A stretch of DNA of 64,000 nt from Bradyrhizobium campsiandrae (GTDB lineage Bacteria > Pseudomonadota > Alphaproteobacteria > Rhizobiales > Xanthobacteraceae). The notes beneath the pieces were generated by a model. That model was not told the origin of the DNA and did no database searches. It saw nothing but the letters and a program-made list of their open reading frames with translations. The DNA lies in assembly GCF_014529705.1 (NCBI RefSeq), contig NZ_JAANIH010000018.1:62001-126000 (forward strand), given 5' to 3'. Positions 50,840-59,766 of the stretch are shown here, in pieces. The stretch's first letter is position 1; the number at the start of each line of letters is the position of its first letter. Made by a program: the position numbers and the translations under genes.

Positions 50840-51370
50840 TTAGATCTCCACCCCTTCGTGTCTGAGCAGCCACCTCTTCCGCTCCAGCCCGCCGCCATAT
50901 TTCACCAGCGAGCCGTTGGCGCCGATCAGGCGATGGCACGGCAGCACCACGCTGATCGGGTTGGAGCCATTGGCATGGCCGACGGCTCTGATCGCCTTGG
51001 GCATCTCGATCCTGGCGGCGAGCGCACCGTAGCTCATCGTGGTGCCCGCGGGGATTTTCGCCAGCGCGGTCCAGACCTTCTGCTGGAACGGCGTGCCGGC
51101 GATGCGCCATTCGATCGTGAGAAGCTGGTCGAGATCGCCCTCGAAATAGGCCGACAGCGCGGTCTTCATCAGCGTCGGGGCGGGCCGGTCGACCAGATCC
51201 ACGGCGCCATGATGCAGACGCAAGAGCTCGCGCATGCGGTGATCATAGTCGTCCCAGTCCAGCGCGCACAGCGCACCATCGGCATCGGTGACCAGCAGCA
51301 CGGTCCCGATCGGCGTCGCCAGCCGATCGAGGCCGAAGCGTTCAGGGGCTTTTGCTGATCGAGCGGGCAT
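50840..51370 (-). CDS. ogt: Methylated-DNA--protein-cysteine methyltransferase
   Basis: This suicide repair protein removes methyl from O6-methylguanine to its own cysteine. The 176-residue protein has the active-site block VVLPCHRLIGANGSL, the arginine-finger helix MPKAIRAVGHANGSNPI and the C-terminal YGGGLERKRWLLRHEG. The N-terminal domain is short and lacks Ada-type zinc cysteines, so it is Ogt rather than Ada. ATG 51370 is preferred; an open frame extends 36 codons upstream into the divergent gene's leader. It starts close (91 bp) to the DUF1304 gene on the other strand. Confidence 0.94.
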   Translation of the reverse strand: MPARSAKAPERFGLDRLATPIGTVLLVTDADGALCALDWDDYDHRMRELLRLHHGAVDLVDRPAPTLMKTALSAYFEGDLDQLLTIEWRIAGTPFQQKVWTALAKIPAGTTMSYGALAARIEMPKAIRAVGHANGSNPISVVLPCHRLIGANGSLVKYGGGLERKRWLLRHEGVEI

Positions 51371-51461
51371 TGCGGCACCATCACGTCGAAACACGCTTCG
51401 CACTTGCCATGCCGGGCATGCTAACGTCCACCCGAAAGCTGACGCTTTGGGGGAGCTCAAC

Positions 51462-51824
51462 TTGATTCTGATCGCCAATGTCCTGGTGGCGCTGGTCGCC
51501 GCGCTGCACGGCTACTTCCTGATTCTGGAGATGTTCCTGTGGGACAAGCCACTTGGCTTGAAGACATTCCGCAATTCGCCTGACAAGGCCGAGGTTACAA
51601 AGGTGCTTGCCGCCAATCAGGGCCTCTACAATGGCTTCCTTGTTGCGGGCCTGGTCTGGGGTTTGCTGCATGGCAACCCGGCCTTCGGGTTTCAGATCAA
51701 GGTTTTCTTCTTGCTCTGCGTGATCGTGGCCGGCGCCTATGGCGCGACGACCGTCAGCACCCGCATCCTGATCGTGCAGGCGCTGCCGGCCGTGATCGCG
51801 CTGGTCGCCCTGTTCCTGACCTGA
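51462..51824 (+). CDS. DUF1304 family membrane protein
   Basis: The 120-residue protein has four membrane helices: LIANVLVALVAALHGYFLILEMF, the segment after GLYNGFLVAGLVWGLLHG, IKVFFLLCVIVAGAYGA and ALPAVIALVALFLT. The charged loop between helices 1 and 2 (LWDKPLGLKTFR) and AANQGLYNGFLAAG-like core are typical of DUF1304, whose function is unknown. The start appears to be TTG 51462, because GGGGGAG lies 6 bp upstream and the family begins at the first helix. A longer frame to 51288 overlaps ogt and is rejected. Confidence 0.85.
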   Translation: MILIANVLVALVAALHGYFLILEMFLWDKPLGLKTFRNSPDKAEVTKVLAANQGLYNGFLVAGLVWGLLHGNPAFGFQIKVFFLLCVIVAGAYGATTVSTRILIVQALPAVIALVALFLT

Positions 51825-51966
51825 GACCTTGGTCTGACACGCTACTGTGCCGCGATCCTTGCGCGGCGGCGGGCGTTCCTCCACAATCTTCGACAGCGAT
51901 GGCGACCGTTGCAATCAACGGAAGAAGACCATCGACCGAAAATTCCGTCTGGAGGAACAACCCAAG

Positions 51967-53193
51967 ATGACCAATCGCAGAGCCTTCCTAGCTGCCACGG
52001 CGGTGCTCGCCTTCGCATTCTCCGCCAATCAGGCCCTCGCACAGAAGAAATACGACACCGGCGCAAGCGACACCGAGATCAAGATCGGCCAGACCGTGCC
52101 GTTCTCGGGCGCCTATTCGGTCTATGCCAATATCGGCAAGACCCAGGCCGCCTACTTCAAGATGATCAACGACCAGGGCGGCATCAACGGCCGCAAGATC
52201 AACCTGATCCAGTATGACGACGCCTACTCGCCGCCCAAGACGGTCGAGCAGGTGCGCAAGCTCGTCGAAGGCGATGAAGTCCTTTTCACATTCCAGCTGA
52301 TCGGCACCGCCGCCAACGCGGCCGTGCAGAAATATCTCAACGGCAAGAAGGTGCCGCAACTGCTGGCTTCGACCGGCGCCGCGCGATTCAACGATCCGCA
52401 GAACTACCCCTGGACCATCGCCTACAATCCCAATTACATCTCCGAAGGGCGCATCTACGCCAAATACATTCTCAAGGAGCATCCGAACGCCAAGATCGGC
52501 GTACTCTACCAGAACGACGACATGGGCCGCGATTATCTCGCAGGCCTCAAGAGCGGCCTCGGCGACAAGGCCGCCAGCATGATCGTCGGCGAGGTCTCCT
52601 ACGAGGTCACCGATCCCACCGTGGACTCGCAGGTGGTCAAGCTGAAGTCGCTGGGGGCCGATCTTTTCTACGATGCCTCGACACCGAAATTCGCGGCCCA
52701 GGCCATCAAGAAGGTGGCCGAACTGGGCTGGACGCCGGTGCATATCGTCGACATCAACGCGAGTCCAATTTCGGCGACGCTGAAGCCGGCCGGCCTCGAC
52801 ATCTCCAAGGGCATCATCTCGACCCAATACGGCAAGGAGCCGGGCGATCCGCAGTGGAAGGACGATCCCGGTGTGAAGGCCTTTTTCGCCTTCATGGACA
52901 AGTATTTCCCGGAAGGGGACAAGCTCAACACCGTCAACACCTACGCCTATTCGGTGGCGGAGTTGCTGACGCAGGTGCTGAAACAGTGCGGCGACGACCT
53001 CACCCGCGAGAACGTCATGAAACAGGTCGCCAACATCAAGGACTTCACCCCGAGCTTTGCGCTGCCGGGCATCAAGATCAACACCGGCCCGAACGATTAT
53101 CGCGTCAACAAGCAGATGCAGATGATGAGGTTCAACGGCGAACGCTGGGAGCTGTTCGGACCGATCATCGAGGATTCGGGCCCGGCGGGCTAG
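51967..53193 (+). CDS. ABC importer substrate-binding protein, branched-chain amino acid type
   Basis: The 408-residue protein has a signal peptide (MTNRRAFLAATAVLAFAFSA, cleaved near NQALA) and a type I periplasmic-binding fold. Visible landmarks are IKIGQTVPFSGAYSVYANIGK, KINLIQYDDAYSPPKTVEQVRKL and KIGVLYQNDDMGRDYLAGLK. It belongs to the LivK/HAAT family, which also binds urea, amides or aromatic acids. No permease or ATPase gene accompanies it, so it is an orphan receptor that must dock with a transporter encoded elsewhere. ATG 51967 has GGAGG upstream. A strong terminator follows. Confidence 0.93.
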   Translation: MTNRRAFLAATAVLAFAFSANQALAQKKYDTGASDTEIKIGQTVPFSGAYSVYANIGKTQAAYFKMINDQGGINGRKINLIQYDDAYSPPKTVEQVRKLVEGDEVLFTFQLIGTAANAAVQKYLNGKKVPQLLASTGAARFNDPQNYPWTIAYNPNYISEGRIYAKYILKEHPNAKIGVLYQNDDMGRDYLAGLKSGLGDKAASMIVGEVSYEVTDPTVDSQVVKLKSLGADLFYDASTPKFAAQAIKKVAELGWTPVHIVDINASPISATLKPAGLDISKGIISTQYGKEPGDPQWKDDPGVKAFFAFMDKYFPEGDKLNTVNTYAYSVAELLTQVLKQCGDDLTRENVMKQVANIKDFTPSFALPGIKINTGPNDYRVNKQMQMMRFNGERWELFGPIIEDSGPAG

Positions 53194-53213
53194 GCGCCAA
53201 GCTCTCGAATGCA

Positions 53214-53245
53214 ATCGGCGGCCCCGCGGGCCGCCGATTTTGTTT
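53214..53245 (+). terminator. Rho-independent terminator of the binding-protein gene
   Basis: A perfect 11-bp stem, ATCGGCGGCCC and GGGCCGCCGAT, has a CGC loop and runs straight into TTTTGTTT. It begins 20 bp after the stop codon. Confidence 0.85.
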
Positions 53246-53251
53246 CGGCAT

Positions 53252-53677
53252 CTAGGTCGGTATTTCCCCGAAATTCTTCCCCACCGGCAGCACCGCGTGG
53301 CGGATCAGGCGCGAATCCTCCACCGCGGCCTGGCGATGCTTGACCGCTTCGCGATAGACGGGATCGCGGATCATCTCGACGAAGGCGGCGACGCTTGGGT
53401 ATTCGGCGATGAAGCAATGATCCCAGCGTTCCTCTTGCGGGCCGATCAGCATCAGCTCGAACCGGCCCTGCCAGACGATGCGGCCGCCGAGGCGTTCGAA
53501 CACCGGGCCGCTCTCGCGGCCATAGGCCGCATAGGCTTCCGCGCCGCTCGCCTTACGGCCGTCGGGATAGGCCGCCTCTTTGCGCAAGCGCACCAGATTG
53601 AGCATGTGGATCGGGCCGGAGCGATCGTTCTCCCGGAATTGCGCGAAGATCTCCTTGGTCGGATCAATATGGCCCAT
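53252..53677 (-). CDS. DUF1330 family protein
   Basis: The 141-residue protein is a dimeric alpha-beta barrel-type small protein. It starts GHIDPTKEIFAQFRENDRSG and has the typical GPIHMLNLVRLRKEA, GGRIVWQGRFELMLIGP and FIAEYPSVAAFVEMIRDPVYREAVKHRQAAVEDSRLI (the last spanning residues about 88-122). The family function is unknown; relatives resemble small ABM-type monooxygenases. It is convergent with the binding-protein gene and divergent from the penicillin-binding protein gene. Confidence 0.88.
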   Translation of the reverse strand: MGHIDPTKEIFAQFRENDRSGPIHMLNLVRLRKEAAYPDGRKASGAEAYAAYGRESGPVFERLGGRIVWQGRFELMLIGPQEERWDHCFIAEYPSVAAFVEMIRDPVYREAVKHRQAAVEDSRLIRHAVLPVGKNFGEIPT

Positions 53678-53845
53678 GCGAGTTCCCTCTGCTTGTATGG
53701 CCGCGATCCTAGCTCCGCCGTCGACGGAGCGGAACTGCGGCAGGCGAATGCCGCACCTCCTAATCGCGCGTTAACGTCTGCGTAACCGGGCCTTAAACAG
53801 CGACCGCTAGCGTCCGGCGGGGCGGGGTAACCGGGCGTTTTGCGT

Positions 53846-56074
53846 ATGGGGTCGGCAAAGAAAAAGGGTGGGCGGAAGGAGCCGTTGTTCGGCCTGCCCG
53901 CAGCGCTCGCCGATCTGCGCCTGACGGCGGCGGACCGCGTTCCCGGCGGCGAGGACGACAAGCCGAAGAAATCCACCAAGCGCAAGAGCGAGACGTCCGA
54001 CGACGAGCCGCCGCGCGAGCGCAAGGCGCCGGCCAAAAGCAGTAGCGCCAAGCGCCGCTCGAAATCATCTTTCAGCGCCGGCCTCGGCCGCCTCGTCTAT
54101 TGGGGCGCCGTGCTGAGCCTGTGGGGCGTGATCGCCGTGATCGGCGTCGTGATCTGGGTCGGCGCGCATCTGCCACCGATCCAGTCGCTGGAAATTCCAA
54201 AGCGTCCGCCGACGATCCAGATCGTCGGCATCGACGGCAGCCTGCTGGCGCAGCGCGGCGAGATGGCCGGCGCCAACGTGTCGCTGAAGGACCTGCCGCC
54301 CTATCTGCCCAAGGCCTTCATCGCCATCGAGGACCGCCGCTTCTACTCACATTTCGGCATCGACCCCGTCGGCATCCTGCGCGCGCTCGTCACCAACGTC
54401 CTGCATCGCGGCGTGTCGCAGGGCGGTTCGACGCTGACGCAGCAGCTCGCCAAGAACCTGTTCCTGACCCAGGAACGCACCATGGCGCGCAAGCTGCAGG
54501 AGGCTGAGCTCGCGATCTGGCTCGAGCGCAAGCATTCCAAGGACGAGATCCTGGAGCTCTATCTCAACCGCGTCTATTTCGGCTCCGGCGCCTATGGCGT
54601 CGAAGCTGCTGCGCAGAAATATTTCGGCAAGCCGGCGAAGAGCGTCACCATCGCGGAAGCCGCGATGCTGGCGGGCCTGGTCAAATCGCCCTCGCGCCTC
54701 GCGCCGAACCGCAATCCGGAAGGCGCCGAAGCGCGGGCGCAAGTCGTGCTCGCGGCGATGGCGGACGCCAAATTCATCACCGAGGCACAGGCCCAGGCCT
54801 CGATCGGCCACCCCTCCTACAATGTGAAGCCCGTCGGCGCCGGCACCGTCAACTACGTCGCCGACTGGATCGGCGAGGTGCTGGACGACCTTGTCGGCCA
54901 GATCGACGACAGCATCAAGGTCGAGACCACGATCGATCCGAAGCTCCAGGCGGTGGCGGAGGCCGCGATCATCGACGAACTCGCGGCCAAGAGCGGCAAG
55001 TTCAATGTCAGCCAGGGCGCGCTGGTGGCGATGACGCCCGACGGCGCGGTGCGCGCCATGGTCGGCGGCCGAAACTATTCCGAAAGCCAGTACAACCGCG
55101 CGGTCACCGCCAAACGGCAGCCGGGCTCATCCTTCAAGCCGTTCGTCTATCTGACGGCGATGGAGCAAGGCCTGACGCCGGACACCGTCCGCCAGGACGC
55201 GCCGATCGAGGTCAAGGGCTGGAGACCTGAGAACTACACCCATGAATATTTCGGCCCGGTGACGCTGACGCAGGCGCTGGCGATGTCGCTGAACACCGTC
55301 GCCATCCGCCTCGGCCTCGAGGTCGGGCCGAAGAACGTGGTCCGCACCGCGCACCGGCTCGGCATCTCGTCCAAGCTCGAACCCAACGCCTCGATCGCGC
55401 TCGGCACCTCGGAGGTCTCCGTGGTCGAGCTGGTCGGCGCCTACGCGCCGTTCGCCAATGGCGGCTTCGCGGCCACCCCGCATGTGGTGACGCGGATCAG
55501 GACGCTCGAGGGCAAGCTGCTCTACATGCGCCAGGGCGACGAGCACAACCAGGTGATCGAGCCGCGCTATGTCGGCATGATGAACAGCATGATGCGCGAG
55601 ACGCTGATCTCGGGCACCGCGAAGAAGGCCGAGATCCCGGGCTGGCAGGCGGCCGGCAAGACCGGCACCAGCCAGGATTATCGCGACGCCTGGTTCATCG
55701 GCTACACCTCGAACCTCGTCACCGGCGTCTGGCTCGGCAATGACGACAATTCGCCGACCAAGAAGGCGACCGGCGGCGGGCTGCCGGTCGAAGTCTGGAC
55801 CCGCTTCATGCGCGCCGCGCACGAGGGCGTGCAGGTGGCCGCCCTGCCGAACCTGCAGAGCAATTGGGGACCGTCGAACCTCGTGCAGATCTCATCGCAG
55901 GTGTCGCCGCCGACGCAGGTGGCGCCCACGCCTGGATATGCACCGGCGCCGGCCAGCAATAGCGGTTATCGCGCGCCACCGCCGCCGACGCGCGCCAATG
56001 TCAATGCTCGGCCGGAAGCAGCCGCCGGACTCGATGGCTGGCTGATGGACCGGCTGTTCGGCGGGAACCGATAG
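53846..56074 (+). CDS. Class A penicillin-binding protein (PBP1-type)
   Basis: The 742-residue bifunctional enzyme polymerises and cross-links peptidoglycan. A charged cytoplasmic N-terminus (about 80 residues, Lys/Arg/Glu-rich) is followed by a membrane anchor (about 86-108). The GT51 domain has EDRRFYSHFGID, GGSTLTQQLAKNLFL and LELYLNRVYFGSGAYGV. The transpeptidase has PGSSFKPFVYL (nucleophile SxxK), SLN and GKTGTSQDYRDAWF. The tail is Pro/Ala-rich. It is shorter than full PBP1a and lacks a clear OB insert, so PBP1C-like or PBP2D-like naming is uncertain. ATG 53846 is chosen over TTG 53840. Confidence 0.93.
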   Translation: MGSAKKKGGRKEPLFGLPAALADLRLTAADRVPGGEDDKPKKSTKRKSETSDDEPPRERKAPAKSSSAKRRSKSSFSAGLGRLVYWGAVLSLWGVIAVIGVVIWVGAHLPPIQSLEIPKRPPTIQIVGIDGSLLAQRGEMAGANVSLKDLPPYLPKAFIAIEDRRFYSHFGIDPVGILRALVTNVLHRGVSQGGSTLTQQLAKNLFLTQERTMARKLQEAELAIWLERKHSKDEILELYLNRVYFGSGAYGVEAAAQKYFGKPAKSVTIAEAAMLAGLVKSPSRLAPNRNPEGAEARAQVVLAAMADAKFITEAQAQASIGHPSYNVKPVGAGTVNYVADWIGEVLDDLVGQIDDSIKVETTIDPKLQAVAEAAIIDELAAKSGKFNVSQGALVAMTPDGAVRAMVGGRNYSESQYNRAVTAKRQPGSSFKPFVYLTAMEQGLTPDTVRQDAPIEVKGWRPENYTHEYFGPVTLTQALAMSLNTVAIRLGLEVGPKNVVRTAHRLGISSKLEPNASIALGTSEVSVVELVGAYAPFANGGFAATPHVVTRIRTLEGKLLYMRQGDEHNQVIEPRYVGMMNSMMRETLISGTAKKAEIPGWQAAGKTGTSQDYRDAWFIGYTSNLVTGVWLGNDDNSPTKKATGGGLPVEVWTRFMRAAHEGVQVAALPNLQSNWGPSNLVQISSQVSPPTQVAPTPGYAPAPASNSGYRAPPPPTRANVNARPEAAAGLDGWLMDRLFGGNR

Positions 56075-56091
56075 ACCCCGAACCCAAAATG

Positions 56092-56115
56092 CGAAAACAA
56101 CCCCATGCACAGTAG
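56092..56115 (+). repeat. 24-bp motif containing ACAACCCCATGCACAGTAG, copy 2
   Basis: Identical over 24 bases to 9833-9856 and again placed just after a plus-strand stop codon (18 bp after the penicillin-binding protein gene). Confidence 0.7.
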
Positions 56116-56171
56116 GCGGGGGTGTTGCGGCGTGATGGGCGGAGGATCAGTCAAAGGCCTTGATGCGATGG

Positions 56172-56206
56172 AGCAAAAATGAAATCGCCCGCGCAAGGCG
56201 GGCGAT
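56172..56206 (-). terminator. Rho-independent terminator of the YgjP-like gene
   Basis: On the minus strand a 9-bp stem (ATCGCCCGC and GCGGGCGAT with a 5-base loop) is followed by TTTCATTTTTGC. It begins 30 bp after the stop of the gene at 56236. Confidence 0.75.
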
Positions 56207-56235
56207 GGCAGCTTTTGCTGGAGAAACAGCGCGCC

Positions 56236-56991
56236 CTAATCCTCGACCCCGTACCGGTGCAGATCGTTACCGCAGGTGTCGAGCCACTTCTTGGCGCGCT
56301 CCATGGAGGGACAGATCTTGCCGCAGACGCGCCAGAAGCGGGCTGAATGGTTCATCTCGACGAGATGGGCCACTTCATGCGCGGCGAGATAGTCGAGCAC
56401 GAAAGGCGGCGCGAGGATCAGGCGCCAGGAGAAGGACAGCGAGCCGGCCGAGGTGCAGGAGCCCCAGCGGCTGGACTGATCGCGGATCGAGAGCCGCTTC
56501 ACCTTGACGCCGAGCTCGGCGGCATGGATCTCCGCCGAACGCTGCAGATCCTTGCGGGCCTCGCGCTTGAGGAAGTCGCCGACTCTGCGATCGACATGCT
56601 CGAGGCCGCCGGCGACGCAGAGAATGCGTTCGCCGCTGTCGCGCGTTTCCGTCCACACCGTGCCGCGGCTGCCGGCGCGATGCACGATGCGGTGAGGTGT
56701 GCCGCGAAGCGGTATCACTGTGCCAGGTTGGAACGGCGCGGCCTTCGGCAAACGACCGAGACGCGCGGCGATCCATGCGCCGTGGCGCTGCGCGAAGTCT
56801 TTTGCTTCAGCCAGCGTACCGCGCGGAGGGATGGTGAGGATGGCTTCGCGGTCGCTCGGATGGATCCTGAGCGTGTAGCGACGCGCGCGGCGATGCCGGC
56901 GCAATCGAATCGCAAAAAATTGCGATCCATGGGTGATGACGAGGGTCTTCGGTTCGTGGGGCCGCCGATAAAGGAGCGCGCGAGTAGCCAT
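56236..56991 (-). CDS. YgjP/DUF45-type zinc metallopeptidase-like protein
   Basis: The 251-residue protein has the zinc motif HEVAH in YLAAHEVAHLVEMNHSARFW. The basic strand region RRHRRARRYTLRIHP and SIRDQSSRWGSCTSAGSLSFSWRL are hallmarks of the DUF45 (SprT-like, YgjP) family. These proteins are often next to restriction or repair genes, but the substrate is unknown. The ATG at 56991 is natural; 28 codons of open frame upstream look non-coding. It has its own terminator downstream. Confidence 0.88.
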   Translation of the reverse strand: MATRALLYRRPHEPKTLVITHGSQFFAIRLRRHRRARRYTLRIHPSDREAILTIPPRGTLAEAKDFAQRHGAWIAARLGRLPKAAPFQPGTVIPLRGTPHRIVHRAGSRGTVWTETRDSGERILCVAGGLEHVDRRVGDFLKREARKDLQRSAEIHAAELGVKVKRLSIRDQSSRWGSCTSAGSLSFSWRLILAPPFVLDYLAAHEVAHLVEMNHSARFWRVCGKICPSMERAKKWLDTCGNDLHRYGVED

Positions 56992-57292
56992 GTCTGTCAG
57001 TCCGGGGAGGAGGAGTTCGCCCGGATTCTGCCATAACCGCCGCCAGGGAAAGCGCTCGGCGCAAAAACAAATCATTTGCCCAATATACAGGGGTTCTGCA
57101 GTCCGGAGACCCTACAGACTGGGGTTGGAACCGGCTTTTTTCGCCCCCGCTGGACGCATGCGACACCCTCAAGGGGTGAGCAGTGACTCACTCCTATAGA
57201 GCTACCTGAATACCGCGAATCTGGCCGGAACCGGGCCCCGCCAGATGCGCCGGCAAGGGCCGATTCGTCGACGGGAAAGCCGAAATTGAGCG
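56992..57292. other. 301-bp gap with two hairpins
   Basis: No ORF is supportable. GGGGTGAG-cagtga-CTCACTCC (57174-57195, one G-T pair) forms an 8-bp stem. ATCTGGC...GCCAGAT (57219-57246) forms a 7-bp stem about 46 bp past the phaZ stop and may be its terminator, although no T-run follows. The rest should hold the promoter of the YgjP-like gene. A small RNA cannot be excluded. Confidence 0.45.
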
Positions 57293-58621
57293 TTATTCGG
57301 CCGCCCGCGCCTGCAATGACGCCGGATTCGCCGCCGAGACCATGAAGTCATGGATGCGCGGCACGATTTCCGACTTGAAGCGCGAGCCGTTGAACACGCC
57401 GTAATGTCCGACGCCCTTCTGGACGTAATGAACGCGGCGATGATCCGGTATCGAGCTGCACAATGTGTGCGTGGCTTCGGTCTGACCGAGACCCGAGATG
57501 TCGTCGTTCTCGCCTTCGACCGTCATCAACGCAACGCGCGTCACCTTCGACGGATCGACCAGAGTTCCCCGATGGGCCATCTCGCCCTTCGGCAGCGAAT
57601 GTTTGACGAACACGGTGTCGACCGTCTGCAGGTAATACTCGGCCGAGAGGTCCATCACCGCCAGATATTCGTCATAGAACTCGCGATGCTTGTCGACGAG
57701 ATCGCCGTCGCCCTTCACCAGATTGGCGAACAGCTGCTTGTGAGCGTCCATGTGCCGGTCGAGGTTCATGCTGATGAACCCGTTGAGCTGGAGGAAGCCC
57801 GGATAGACGTCGCGCATCATGCCCGGATGCGGGAATGGCACCTTGGTGATGACGTGATTGCGGAACCAGTCGATCCCGCGCTCCTGCGCCAGATTGTTCA
57901 CCGCAGTCGGATTGCGGCGGGTGTCGATCGGACCGCCCATCAGCGTCATCGAAGTCGGCACGAAGGGATCGCGCCGCGCTTCCATGATCGAAACGGCGGC
58001 GACGACGGGCACGGAGGGCTGGCACACCGCCATCACATGGGTGTTGCCGCCGAGGACGTGCAGCATCTCGATGACGTAGTCGATGTAGTCGTCGAGATCG
58101 AAGCGGCCGTCGCTCAAGGGCACCATGCGGGCATCGGCCCAATCGGTGATGTAGACCTCATGCGCCGGCAGGAAGGCCTCGACCGTGCCGCGCAGCAGCG
58201 TCGCATAGTGGCCTGACATCGGCGCGACGATCAGCACGCGCGGCTGCGGGCTGCGCACGGGACGGGCGAATTTGCGATCGAAGTAGAGCAGCCGGCAGAA
58301 CGGCTTTTCCCAGACGGAGCGGACCTCGACGGGGACGCGGACGCCGTTGACCTCGGTGTCGTCGAGGCCCCATTCCGGCTTGCCATAGCGGCGCGTGGTG
58401 CGTTCGAACAATTCGCAGGCCGCGGCAACCGACTTGCCGACCTCGGTGCGCGCCCACGGATTGAGGGGATTCTGAAACAGCAGCCTGGTCGCGTCGGTGA
58501 CGGCGCGCGCCGGATTGAGAGAGGCATGCGCCATCTCGTACATCCAGTACATCGGTGTCGTCAGGACCGGACTGCCTTCACTCGCCAGGGGCGGCGCGCC
58601 GCCAAACTCACCAATGGGCAT
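57293..58621 (-). CDS. phaZ: Intracellular polyhydroxyalkanoate depolymerase
   Basis: PhaZ mobilises stored polyhydroxybutyrate granules in the cytoplasm. The 442-residue alpha/beta hydrolase has the intracellular-depolymerase core VLIVAPMSGHYATLLRGTVE and DWADARMVPLSDGRFDLDDYIDYVI. The nucleophile elbow has Cys instead of Ser (HVMAVCQPSVPVVAA), as in the Ralstonia-type intracellular enzymes. The catalytic Asp and His are in VEGENDDISGLGQT and VQKGVGHYGVFNG. There is no signal peptide, as expected. ATG 58621 has AGGAAG upstream; a later ATG at 58552 (MYWMYEMAH) is possible. Confidence 0.95.
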   Translation of the reverse strand: MPIGEFGGAPPLASEGSPVLTTPMYWMYEMAHASLNPARAVTDATRLLFQNPLNPWARTEVGKSVAAACELFERTTRRYGKPEWGLDDTEVNGVRVPVEVRSVWEKPFCRLLYFDRKFARPVRSPQPRVLIVAPMSGHYATLLRGTVEAFLPAHEVYITDWADARMVPLSDGRFDLDDYIDYVIEMLHVLGGNTHVMAVCQPSVPVVAAVSIMEARRDPFVPTSMTLMGGPIDTRRNPTAVNNLAQERGIDWFRNHVITKVPFPHPGMMRDVYPGFLQLNGFISMNLDRHMDAHKQLFANLVKGDGDLVDKHREFYDEYLAVMDLSAEYYLQTVDTVFVKHSLPKGEMAHRGTLVDPSKVTRVALMTVEGENDDISGLGQTEATHTLCSSIPDHRRVHYVQKGVGHYGVFNGSRFKSEIVPRIHDFMVSAANPASLQARAAE

Positions 58622-58742
58622 CGCTATCTTCCTCTTCGCATCGCAGCATACTGCCGAATGCGTAATATTGCGTCAATGCATGGTTCCGTACATCTACGTA
58701 GCCGAAACGCCCAAACCAAGCTGAATCCACGAGAAATTGAGC

Positions 58743-59561
58743 TTATTCGCCGCCCGAGAGCAGCGAGCCATTGTTCTTGGCGCTGCGTAAAAGAGCAAGG
58801 AATGCCCAAAAAGATGCAACCAGAAGACCGATATTGATGGCCAACGCATCCAGCATCAGGTCGACGCGGAAGCTGTTCTCGATCAGCAGCGCGCGCATCC
58901 CCTCGAACACGTAGGTCGGCGGCAGCGCCCAGGCGACGTATTGCAGCCAGACCGGCAGCACGCTGACGGGATAGTAGATGCAGGCGAGCGGCATGATCGC
59001 GAACATCAGCGTCCAGACGATGCTTTCGGCGCCGAGGCCGTTTCGCAGCACCAGGCCCGAGACGAAGATGCCGACCGACCAGCTGGTGAAGATCAGATTG
59101 CAGAAGAAGGCGATCAGCGGCAGGCCGAGGCTGTAGACATTGAAGTGAAAGAACGCCAGCGCGAGCAGCGTCATCGGGATCACGCCGATCGCGAGCCGGA
59201 TCAGGCTCATCACCATCAGCGCGAGCAGAAACTCGATCGGCTTCAACGGGCTCATCATGAGATTGCCGAGGTTGCGCGCCCACATCTCCTCCAGAAAGGA
59301 GATGGAGAAGCCGAGCTGGCCGCGGAACAGGATGTCCCAGAGGATCACGGCGCCGATCAGCGTGCCGCCGGCGCGCGCGAAGAAGCTCGCATTCTGCGCG
59401 ATGTAGTACTGGATGAAGCCCCAGGTGATGACCTGGAGCGCCGGCCAGTACAACAGCTCGAGCAGCCGCGGCCAGGACGACAGCAGGAGATACCAGTAGC
59501 GCAGGATCATCGCGCCGATGCGATGGGTGGAGATGCCGCGATGGAGGGCGAGGTCAGTCAT
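58743..59561 (-). CDS. ABC-2 type exporter permease
   Basis: The 272-residue inner-membrane protein has six helices in the ABC-2 pattern: LLELLYWPALQVITWGFIQYY, LFRGQLGFSISFLEEMWARNLGNLMMSPL (the coupling segment), SLIRLAIGVIPMTLLALAFF, LIFTSWSVGIFVSGLVL and TLMFAIMPLACIYYPVS. It pairs with the ATPase gene 205 bp upstream, with a family F repeat between. Such exporters move polysaccharides, lipids or drugs; the substrate is unknown. Confidence 0.9.
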   Translation of the reverse strand: MTDLALHRGISTHRIGAMILRYWYLLLSSWPRLLELLYWPALQVITWGFIQYYIAQNASFFARAGGTLIGAVILWDILFRGQLGFSISFLEEMWARNLGNLMMSPLKPIEFLLALMVMSLIRLAIGVIPMTLLALAFFHFNVYSLGLPLIAFFCNLIFTSWSVGIFVSGLVLRNGLGAESIVWTLMFAIMPLACIYYPVSVLPVWLQYVAWALPPTYVFEGMRALLIENSFRVDLMLDALAINIGLLVASFWAFLALLRSAKNNGSLLSGGE

Positions 59562-59603
59562 GGCGGCGATCCATCCGCGCGACTAAGCCTGCCACGCACA
59601 CCG

Positions 59604-59730
59604 CCGTCATCCTTAGGTGCAAATCCTGCGATGCGCACCGCATCGCGGGATTTGCCTCGAAGGATGGGCCACATACGCTTGCGGCTCATCCTTCGAGGCG
59701 CGCGAAGGGCGCGCACCTCAGGATGACGGC
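59604..59730. repeat. Palindromic repeat family F (CCGTCATCCTTAGG)
   Basis: Left CCGTCATCCTTAGGTGC and right GCGCACCTCAGGATGACGG form the outer arms, with ATCCTTCGAGGCGCGCGAAG and GCCTCGAAGGATGGGCCAC inside as a second pair. The repeat is 127 bp long and lies inside the ABC-2 exporter operon. Confidence 0.75.
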
Positions 59731-59766
59731 GGTGGGCGCGGATGGAAAAATCATGCGCGGATCGCC

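Noticed and set aside
47473..50898. 1141-codon open frame on the minus strand
   Set aside because: It is antisense to glnD, whose motifs and length are clear; the frame has the His/Asp/Arg-rich make-up of a GC-rich shadow.
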